From: Arenicella sp.
GTDB lineage: Bacteria > Pseudomonadota > Gammaproteobacteria > Arenicellales > Arenicellaceae
Direction: 5' to 3'
Assembly (NCBI GenBank): GCA_023299895.1
Contig: JALZWI010000036.1
Location: forward strand, 1 to 5,842
Length of the DNA: 5,842 nt
In this document: piece by piece, positions 1-5,021 of the stretch
Position numbering within the stretch: position 1 is the stretch's first letter
Layout: each line of letters begins with the position of its first letter
The notes under the pieces: model-generated
Seen by the model: only the letters and a program-made list of their open reading frames with translations
What the model was told of the DNA's origin: nothing
The model's database searches: none
Position numbers and translations under genes: made by a program

Positions 1-85
1 TGTCTTAATCACTGAATTATTAAACAGCGATGTTTTGTCCACAATAGCCTCAATAGCGCTGTTTAATAATTCAGTGATTAAGACA
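1..85. repeat. Perfect 29-bp inverted repeat (1-29 / 57-85) with a 27-nt loop, probable fold-back artefact
   Basis: Bases 1-29 are the exact reverse complement of 57-85, separated by bases 30-56. The right arm encodes the conserved DgkA segment VLITELLNS, so it is the original sequence and the left arm is the copy. The copy starts where DgkA similarity ends and runs exactly to the first base of the window. This is typical of strand-switch chimeras (for example from multiple displacement amplification) or hairpin contig ends. A real inverted duplication truncating dgkA is possible but less likely. Confidence 0.95.
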
Positions 86-279
86 ATAAATACACATAAA
101 ATAAGCAGAGCAATCTCAGCAGGAGAGCCACCAACAAAAAAAGCGCTTGGTATCAGTATACAAGCGAGAAACACTTCTTGTCGAAAAGCAGACTCATTTA
201 TCCAACTGTGTTTAATGCCCTTGAGTGAATAGCCGGTAGCGTCGATGATACGCTCAAAGCCCTCTTTACCTGGTTTCAT
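1..279 (-). CDS. dgkA: Diacylglycerol kinase DgkA, 5' part only, 3' end replaced by a fold-back
   Basis: Inner-membrane diacylglycerol kinase, which phosphorylates diacylglycerol to phosphatidate and recycles the lipid left over from periplasmic glucan synthesis. The frame opens at ATG (277-279) after an in-frame stop and stays open to base 1 (93 codons). Residues 8-35 include the amphipathic N-terminal signature GYSLKG and WINESAFRQE. TM1 is at about 36-51 and TM2 at about 54-76. The active-site motif ELLNSAIEAIVD has E70, N73, E77 and D81, matching E. coli E69, N72, E76 and D80. After K82 the similarity stops: residues 84-93 are encoded by a reverse-complement copy of codons a few dozen bases upstream. 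The usual HELSGRAKD segment and third membrane helix (E. coli protein about 122 aa) are absent. No clear Shine-Dalgarno is visible. Identity is secure; the last 10 residues are almost certainly not genuine. Confidence 0.92.
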   Translation of the reverse strand, partial: MKPGKEGFERIIDATGYSLKGIKHSWINESAFRQEVFLACILIPSAFFVGGSPAEIALLILCVFIVLITELLNSAIEAIVDKTSLFNNSVIKT

Positions 280-313
280 TAGTTTTGATTTTTTTATAAT
301 ACTGGCTTGTCAA

Positions 314-341
314 ATTGTAATGCTTTGTTGTAATTTAGCAA
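314..341 (-). promoter_or_regulatory. Candidate sigma-70 promoter for dgkA
   Basis: Read on the minus strand, TTGCTA (336-341) is followed after 16 bp by TACAAT (314-319), placing a transcription start near 307, about 28 nt before the dgkA ATG. It lies in the 129-bp spacer between the divergent dgkA and GDPD-family genes. Both boxes are imperfect and the spacer is AT-rich, so chance occurrence is quite possible. No comparably spaced pair was found for the plus-strand gene. Confidence 0.3.
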
Positions 342-393
342 TAAGGTGACTCCAAATAACTTGACCCGATAATATTATGCAGGCAATTGAGAC

Positions 394-400
394 AAAAGGT
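394..400 (+). promoter_or_regulatory. Ribosome binding site of the GDPD-family gene
   Basis: AAAAGGT ends 8 nt before the ATG at 409. This supports that ATG as the start, together with the signal peptide that begins immediately after it. Confidence 0.6.
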
Positions 401-408
401 AAACTCAG

Positions 409-1377
409 ATGAAGTTATTTTCAATGAGAGCTATTACCGTATTAATATTTTTGTTGTTGTTTATTCGGCTTGCTTTCGCTCAGTTTACGCCTGCATGGCT
501 GCCTCCTGTAATTAATTTACTGCTGAGTGACTCACAAGTAGATGAAACAAGACTTGATATGGTATTGGGTGCTTATATCGATCCCTCATCCAAGCATATT
601 TTTGTTGCTGCGCATCGAGGTGGTAAAGAATTTGATGCTCAGGAGATGATACCTGGGAACTCAATTGCCAATATTTCGAATGCGATTAGTAAGGGGTTTG
701 ATATCTATGAGTCGGATATAGAAATTCTAAGGAATGGAACTGAAGACAAATCTGACGACGTGTTAGTGGTGTTTCATGATCCTGATTTTAACAACCTGAC
801 TAACTCTACTGTAGAAAATGACCTCCTTATTAATGCAAGTCTTGACTATGCCAAGTCATTATTTTTAACTTATGACAATGATGAAATTTCTAATGAGCGT
901 ATTTCAACATTGGAAGAGTTTTTGGCTGCAGCGAAAGGTGAAATAATGCTTAAATTTGACCCAAAATTTTTTGACAGAGAGTCACTTAACAAGATTTACG
1001 ATGCAGTTACTTCTGCAGGTATGATTGACCAGGTCTTATTGAGATTAGGCGGGACTGCGTTGGAGAGGGCGAAAAATGATGGTTATGATACGCGTATGAT
1101 TATGCGTATATATAACTCCACACCGTTGTTAGTTGATATTCAAGAATTAGTGGATAACTACCCTGACGTGAGAGCAATTAGTATCCCCAGTGGTGCGGAT
1201 AGTGCCGTACTTCAAGCGGCAAATGCGGCCGGTTTAGTAGTTGAAATACATGAGCTAAGCGGTTTTACAGACCTGGATAGGGAAGAGGCTATTCATGCTG
1301 GAGTCCGTCAGTTTCACTCATTTTCACCAACGCCATTGTTGATTTATCTCAGGCTAAATGGACACAGAAAATTCTAA
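409..1377 (+). CDS. Exported glycerophosphodiester phosphodiesterase family protein
   Basis: Predicted to hydrolyse glycerophosphodiesters (deacylated phospholipids) to glycerol 3-phosphate and an alcohol, probably in the periplasm. Residues 1-24 form a signal peptide: basic start, hydrophobic core at about 8-22, and a likely signal peptidase I site after AFA. There is no lipobox cysteine. The GDPD TIM-barrel domain runs from about 64 to 312. It shows the HRG motif (H69, R70), the metal-binding E-x-D in YESDIEI (E101, D103), and the second catalytic His in VVFHDP (H123). LKFDPK (D184, K186) sits where most members have an acidic residue and a lysine. The usual PENT motif reads PGNS (82-85), so its glutamate is missing. 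At 322 aa the length suits an exported member. It converges on lpxO across 12 bp with no terminator visible. The family is firm; the substrate is unknown and could be a related phosphodiester. Confidence 0.85.
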   Translation: MKLFSMRAITVLIFLLLFIRLAFAQFTPAWLPPVINLLLSDSQVDETRLDMVLGAYIDPSSKHIFVAAHRGGKEFDAQEMIPGNSIANISNAISKGFDIYESDIEILRNGTEDKSDDVLVVFHDPDFNNLTNSTVENDLLINASLDYAKSLFLTYDNDEISNERISTLEEFLAAAKGEIMLKFDPKFFDRESLNKIYDAVTSAGMIDQVLLRLGGTALERAKNDGYDTRMIMRIYNSTPLLVDIQELVDNYPDVRAISIPSGADSAVLQAANAAGLVVEIHELSGFTDLDREEAIHAGVRQFHSFSPTPLLIYLRLNGHRKF

Positions 1378-1389
1378 CTATACAGTTAA

Positions 1390-2355
1390 CTACAATAGCC
1401 AAAAAATAAACTGAAGTGCTAACCAGACAAGCCCTGCTAACGCGAGAACCAAGATAGTATTCACCGTGTATTTGAGAGCCTTATAGGCAGGCAAATTGGT
1501 TTGTTTAAGGTTTTTACTTTTCTCCAATAAAGGCACCATGCCGGCGAAGATTTTATTGGCAAATCCACGTTGGTCTTCGTCTGTGTTTGGCACTACCGTG
1601 GCACGCATAAGCATTTTATAGGGCCAGTTCAATATATGACCAAACCAAGACATCGGGCGGTCGATATCACACATCAAAATCAGCCGAGGCTTATCCGCAT
1701 CATTATGCGCAAAATGCAAAAAAGTCACATCAAACAGCAGTGGTTCGCCATCGCGCCATGAATACGTTTGGTCATCGATGTTTATATAGCACGCATCATC
1801 ATTGGGTGTATCTAAACCAAGGTGGTAGCGTAATGAACATGCTACCGGGTCTAGGTGCCGTGTCAGCTGACCTTCTGGCGGCAACACCGAAAACATTGCG
1901 CCATTGACACTGGGTATCTTACTCAGAATTTCAACAGTTTTAGGGCAGGTACGTTTAGCTGACTGATGAGTGTATCCATACCAATTGACATAAAACTTAG
2001 TCCAGCCATATTTGTAGAATGTACGAAAACCAATATCATAATAAGAAGCCGCATTTGGATCAGTAATAGTGTCGAACCCGCCATCGGCTTTAAGCGCCAT
2101 CGCTTCATCGCGGATTACTTCCCAATTTTCTTGTATTTCTTGAAGCTCAGGGAACTTCTCCATGTCCATAATGGGTGGACGCGCTTGAGGCTTGGTGAAC
2201 AAATACAGTAAGCAATTAAACGGCGTGAACATCGGCCAGCCCTTGCGTAAGTATTCATTGAAACTCGCGTACCTAGCACTGCCTCTATAAGCAAACACAT
2301 AAGCCATTGAGCCAGCGCAAAACAGCACAAGGCCAATCATTATTAAATTATTCAT
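1390..2355 (-). CDS. lpxO: LpxO-type lipid A 2-hydroxylase (Fe(II)/2-oxoglutarate dioxygenase, Asp/Asn beta-hydroxylase fold)
   Basis: Expected to hydroxylate the 2-position of a secondary acyl chain on lipid A at the cytoplasmic face of the inner membrane, using Fe(II), O2 and 2-oxoglutarate. Order: N-terminal membrane anchor (about 3-22), a conserved segment with MFTPFNCLLYLF and the PELQEIQENWEVIRDEA region (69-85), then the double-stranded beta-helix domain (about 105-235). Likely ligands are H167 in RHLDP and H214 in FLHFAHN. SLRYHLGL (R176, H178) and PRLIL (R224) would contact 2-oxoglutarate, by analogy with aspartyl beta-hydroxylase. TPNDDACYIN and YSWRDGE (198-204) closely match Salmonella LpxO as I remember it. 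A second hydrophobic helix lies at about 299-320. At 321 aa it is about normal length. The ATG at 2353-2355 has no clear Shine-Dalgarno, and M6 is an alternative start. It lies divergent to the GST gene. Confidence 0.88.
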   Translation of the reverse strand: MNNLIMIGLVLFCAGSMAYVFAYRGSARYASFNEYLRKGWPMFTPFNCLLYLFTKPQARPPIMDMEKFPELQEIQENWEVIRDEAMALKADGGFDTITDPNAASYYDIGFRTFYKYGWTKFYVNWYGYTHQSAKRTCPKTVEILSKIPSVNGAMFSVLPPEGQLTRHLDPVACSLRYHLGLDTPNDDACYINIDDQTYSWRDGEPLLFDVTFLHFAHNDADKPRLILMCDIDRPMSWFGHILNWPYKMLMRATVVPNTDEDQRGFANKIFAGMVPLLEKSKNLKQTNLPAYKALKYTVNTILVLALAGLVWLALQFIFWLL

Positions 2356-2470
2356 TTAGTCTGCGCATGTATTGTTTATAGTTAGTTGGGCGTACATATA
2401 CTATCCTGCAATATAACTTAATTACGCAGTTTTCACATGCAACAAGGCAAATACTTTCTGCGAATCTAAG

Positions 2471-2512
2471 ATTGATATTATATTATATAATAATTTGATA
2501 ATATTTTTTATT
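2471..2512 (+). promoter_or_regulatory. AT-rich promoter region upstream of the GST gene
   Basis: Forty of these 42 bases are A or T. It includes an exact TATAAT (2486-2491) and a second possible -10, GATAAT (2497-2502), which lies 19 bp after TTGATA (2472-2477). Neither has an ideal -35 partner, so the exact start is undecided. The rest of the 2356-2522 spacer, which must also hold the lpxO promoter, shows no convincing -35/-10 pair on the minus strand. Confidence 0.35.
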
Positions 2513-2516
2513 GGAG
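2513..2516 (+). promoter_or_regulatory. Ribosome binding site that fixes the GST start
   Basis: GGAG stands 6 nt before the ATG at 2523. An in-frame TTG at 2511 would give four more residues (MELF), but it overlaps this site and has none of its own, so the ATG is preferred. Confidence 0.7.
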
Positions 2517-2522
2517 CTATTT

Positions 2523-3149
2523 ATGCAGGAACCTCTTATTTTTTATACCAACCCAATGTCGCGTGGGCAAATTATTCGTTGGATGTTGGAGGAAACAGGC
2601 ATTGAATATCAACAGCAAATAGTTGCTTATGGTGAACAAATCAAAGGCCCTGATTATTTAGCAATCAATCCTATGGGCAAAGTCCCTGCGATAAAACATG
2701 GCGATAAAGTTGTAACCGAATGTGCAGCAATTTGTACTTATCTGGCGGCCGCCTTTCCAGCAGCCAATTTAGCTCCAAAACCAGAGCAGTTAGCCGATTA
2801 TTATCGTTGGATATTTTTTGCAGCTGGCCCATTAGAAAGCTCAATTATTAATAATTCGATGGGCTTCAACGTTGATCCTGATCAAGAGCGAACGATCGGT
2901 TACGGTTCCTACGAGACGACTATTCGTACCTTAGATCAATGGTTTGAAAATAATGATTACGTCTGTGGCGATACTTTTACCGCGGCTGATATCTATGTCG
3001 GTGCGCAAATTGATTGGGGCCTGATGTTTAAAACAGTCACGGAAACCGATAATTTCAATGCCTACGCTGAACGACTAAGGATACGACCCGCGTATATTAG
3101 TGCTAAAAAAATTGACACCGAACTAATTGCCGCAATGCAGAAAAGTTAA
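2523..3149 (+). CDS. Glutathione S-transferase family protein
   Basis: Cytosolic GST-fold protein of 208 aa, a normal length, probably conjugating glutathione to electrophiles or reducing peroxides. The N-terminal thioredoxin-like domain (about 4-78) has NPMSRGQIIRWMLEE (10-24), where S13 is the likely residue activating the thiol. It also has the cis-proline loop GKVPAI (V54-P55) and the glutathione gamma-Glu-binding TECAAICTYLA (E66, with C67 where Ser or Ala is commoner). The helical C-terminal domain (about 88-200) carries the N-capping box FTAADIY, conserved in almost all GSTs. It is transcribed alone, divergent from lpxO and converging on the WS/DGAT gene across 43 bp with no clear terminator. 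The class and substrate cannot be told from sequence. A role against lipid-derived peroxides or aldehydes would fit the neighbours but is only inference. Confidence 0.9.
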   Translation: MQEPLIFYTNPMSRGQIIRWMLEETGIEYQQQIVAYGEQIKGPDYLAINPMGKVPAIKHGDKVVTECAAICTYLAAAFPAANLAPKPEQLADYYRWIFFAAGPLESSIINNSMGFNVDPDQERTIGYGSYETTIRTLDQWFENNDYVCGDTFTAADIYVGAQIDWGLMFKTVTETDNFNAYAERLRIRPAYISAKKIDTELIAAMQKS

Positions 3150-3192
3150 TACGCTTAGACATTAGAGCTTCTGGATTATAGTTATAGCGAAT

Positions 3193-4830
3193 TTATTTAC
3201 GTGCGCTGATTTTTTTAGCACTTACTTTTTTGGCTACCGATTTTTTAGCAATCACTTTCTTTTTGACCGGTTTTTTTGAGAGTGATGCTGATTTATTTTT
3301 AGTCGCTTTATTCTTTTTAACCGCAGTTTTGCTAGTTGCCTTCTTGCTAGCCTTGTTAGCTACTTTGTTTGTTTGTTTGGCTTGTGTCTCTTTTTTAGCT
3401 GCAAAGTCTTCTGCAATTTCGCTGAGTTCTTCAAAGCTAGCGCGAATGCATTCAATAAAAAACTCAATATCAGGCAGGGTGCGCCGACATGAGGTGATAT
3501 TGAATGACATGACGCCATTGTAGCTTGCGACTGCGATAAACAGGCCCATGCGATCAGCCAAAGGCCCGAGTCCAATAGTTTGAATCATTTTAGCACCGTT
3601 CATATAAACAGGCCTTGAAGGTCCAGGAACATTTGAAATACAGACATTAGTCGCGCGACTGGCAAGTTCGGATGACATCACCAACCTAGCCGCTAATAAT
3701 TGTGTACTGGCCGGAATATGTTTTGAGACATCGGTCATTAAGCGAGCAGAGGTGCCAGATCTGGCTGCTTTATGGCTTTTGGTCTCGGTATAGATGGCTT
3801 GCAATCGTTCAAATGGATCTTCAACATTAGTATGCAAAGTAGGTGACATTGTGCTGATATTATTACCTAACACCTCTTTATTTTTTTGATCTTTTTTACG
3901 TCTACGCACATTAACTGGAACAAAGGCTCGCAGTGATTGAGCAGGCAATTCCTTATGTTTAATTAAATAGCGGCGCAGCGCACCACTGCAGATTGTCAGC
4001 ACAACATCATTAATTGTACAGCCTTCGATCATCGCTTTTATTGGTTTAAGTTGATTGAGCGAAAAACTCGTCGCATCAAACATTCGATGTGGTGAAGTTT
4101 CTAAATTAAAGCGAGTATTGGGGACGGTACGCTTGGCTTCTTTTTTTGATTCGGATATTTGTTGATTGACCGAACGAACAATCGATGGCGCGGAGCGCAT
4201 TAATGTGTCAGCGACCTTCATTGGTGAACGAACGGTATTAATAGCACCGCGCAAGGCCATCTGAACTGGTGTAGGACGCTCATAGCGTTTGGTGCTAATT
4301 GGTTGATCTTGCTTCATTGCAGGCGTACCAAGCGCATCAATATCGGTCAGGCCACCAAGAAAATTAACAATGGCCATGCCATCAGCGGCGGCATGATGTA
4401 TCTTAGTTGCCAGAGCATAAGAACCAGGCGGTACTCCTTCTATGTTGTCGAGTCCCTCAATAACATACATTTCCCAAGGTGGGCGCTGCATGTCCAAAGG
4501 GCGTGAATGAAAACGCGCTAGGTGTATACAAAGTTGACGCCAATCCGCTGGGTGAGGCAGGCGACTGTGACTGATATGTGATTCAATATCAAAGTGCTCA
4601 TCTTCAATCCAGTATGGATAATCCAACTCTAACGGCACATGATAAATGCGTCGTTTATAAATTGGCGAAGTATGCACTCGACTGCGCACATGTTCGATAA
4701 TGTCTTTGAATCGAACTTTGCCATTAGGTGCTGTCGAAGGGTCGAGTATCGAAACCTGGGTTACTTGCGAGAAACTTTTATTAGTTTCCATATAAAGGAA
4801 TTGTGCATCTTGAGGTGATAATTGCTGCAT
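3193..4830 (-). CDS. Wax ester synthase / acyl-CoA:diacylglycerol acyltransferase (WS/DGAT) with lysine-rich C-terminal tail
   Basis: Transfers acyl groups from acyl-CoA to a fatty alcohol (wax ester) or diacylglycerol (triacylglycerol), the last step of neutral-lipid storage, at the inner membrane and lipid inclusion surface. The catalytic domain (about 1-470) starts with MQQLSPQDAQFLYME, typical of the family. It has PLDMQRPPWE (111-120), the catalytic HHAAADG (145-151; encoded at 4378-4398) with H146 as general base, TINDVVLT (272-279; N274-D275), and CISNVPGP (397-404). All key residues are present. Residues 479-545 form an added tail with 25 lysines and one acidic residue, ending in a five-residue repeat. 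A weak GAG lies 7 nt before the ATG. At 545 aa it is longer than the usual 450-480 because of the tail. It is divergent from the HAD-IB/PlsC-type gene. Which alcohol it prefers cannot be read from sequence. Confidence 0.93.
   Translation of the reverse strand: MQQLSPQDAQFLYMETNKSFSQVTQVSILDPSTAPNGKVRFKDIIEHVRSRVHTSPIYKRRIYHVPLELDYPYWIEDEHFDIESHISHSRLPHPADWRQLCIHLARFHSRPLDMQRPPWEMYVIEGLDNIEGVPPGSYALATKIHHAAADGMAIVNFLGGLTDIDALGTPAMKQDQPISTKRYERPTPVQMALRGAINTVRSPMKVADTLMRSAPSIVRSVNQQISESKKEAKRTVPNTRFNLETSPHRMFDATSFSLNQLKPIKAMIEGCTINDVVLTICSGALRRYLIKHKELPAQSLRAFVPVNVRRRKKDQKNKEVLGNNISTMSPTLHTNVEDPFERLQAIYTETKSHKAARSGTSARLMTDVSKHIPASTQLLAARLVMSSELASRATNVCISNVPGPSRPVYMNGAKMIQTIGLGPLADRMGLFIAVASYNGVMSFNITSCRRTLPDIEFFIECIRASFEELSEIAEDFAAKKETQAKQTNKVANKASKKATSKTAVKKNKATKNKSASLSKKPVKKKVIAKKSVAKKVSAKKISARK
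3196..3396 (-). repeat. Coding region of the H1-like lysine-rich tail, ending in KKxxA pentad repeats
   Basis: This encodes residues 479-545 of the WS/DGAT protein. The composition is K, A, S, T, V and N with 25 lysines, one arginine and only E481 acidic, so the charge is about +25. From residue 524 (bases 3196-3261) the pattern becomes regular: KKVIA, KKSVA, KKVSA, KKISA, then RK and the stop. The codons vary between units, so this is a diverged protein repeat rather than a recent DNA tandem duplication. The type resembles histone H1-like and AlgP/PhaF tails. Confidence 0.9.
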
Positions 4831-4887
4831 AATATTTCTCGAAGAAAGGCGTTATTAAATTCAACCAATATAGGCTTAATTGCCTTT

Positions 4888-4915
4888 ATGTTACTCTAAT
4901 TAGAGTCATGTTCAA
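4888..4915 (-). promoter_or_regulatory. Candidate promoter of the WS/DGAT gene
   Basis: On the minus strand TTGAAC (4910-4915) is followed after 16 bp by TAACAT (4888-4893), each matching the sigma-70 consensus at four of six bases. The start would lie near 4880, giving a leader of about 50 nt before the ATG at 4830. A 14-bp palindrome fills most of the spacer, which makes a repressor- or activator-controlled promoter plausible. Confidence 0.35.
4893..4906. promoter_or_regulatory. Perfect 14-bp palindrome, candidate operator
   Basis: ACTCTAATTAGAGT equals its own reverse complement. It lies in the divergent spacer between the WS/DGAT and HAD-IB genes. Next to it is a second, weaker dyad, ATGTT-CA-AACAT (4908-4919), with centres 14 bp apart. 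The size and symmetry fit a homodimeric regulator; I do not recognise the motif as that of a named protein. Confidence 0.4.
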
Positions 4916-4938
4916 ACATTAGCTATAAAATTGCTTAA

Positions 4939-4971
4939 TTGTAAAGCGAGGACAGTTGTAAAGTAAGCGAG
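4939..4971 (+). repeat. Short direct repeats upstream of the HAD-IB gene
   Basis: TTGTAAAG occurs at 4939-4946 and 4956-4963 (17 bp apart), and AAGCGAG at 4944-4950 and 4965-4971 (21 bp apart). Together they look like a degenerate tandem of about 17-21 bp. The second TTGTAA also serves as the candidate -35 box of the downstream gene. This could be a duplicated regulator site or chance. Confidence 0.35.
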
Positions 4972-4983
4972 TTACGGTAGTAT
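4956..4983 (+). promoter_or_regulatory. Candidate promoter of the HAD-IB gene
   Basis: TTGTAA (4956-4961) and TAGTAT (4978-4983) are separated by 16 bp, with four of six consensus matches each. Transcription would start near 4990, about 32 nt before the ATG at 5022. The evidence is weak on its own but the position is suitable. Confidence 0.3.
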
Positions 4984-5021
4984 TGATTAACGGAATCGTA
5001 TGTTAATAGATAAACGTATTT

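Noticed and set aside
35..232. A plus-strand open frame of 65 codons
   Set aside because: It lies opposite dgkA, whose minus-strand frame has clear family motifs; the plus product has no recognisable domain.
361..378. TTGACC followed by TATTAT as a promoter for the GDPD-family gene
   Set aside because: The boxes are only 6 bp apart, and no -10-like hexamer lies at 16-18 bp.
409..1377. Sphingomyelinase D-like enzyme instead of a GDPD
   Set aside because: That group shares the barrel fold, but HRG, E-x-D and FHDP here fit ordinary GDPD better. It cannot be fully excluded, so the substrate is left open.
2511..2522. TTG start giving a GST longer by four residues
   Set aside because: The TTG overlaps the GGAG ribosome site that is well placed for the ATG at 2523, and the GST fold starts normally from that ATG.
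3150..3192. Possible bidirectional terminator between the GST and WS/DGAT genes
   Set aside because: Only short imperfect pairings such as CGCT/AGCG are present; there is no stable stem and no T-run.
3196..3396. Lysine-rich tail as a frameshift artefact of an A-rich region
   Set aside because: The tail is regular, with pentad spacing and alanine, serine and valine kept at set places using different codons, which a shifted frame would not give.
4872..4885. AGGC-TTAATT-GCCT hairpin in the WS/DGAT leader as a riboregulator
   Set aside because: A four-base stem with a six-base loop is too weak to call and is expected by chance.
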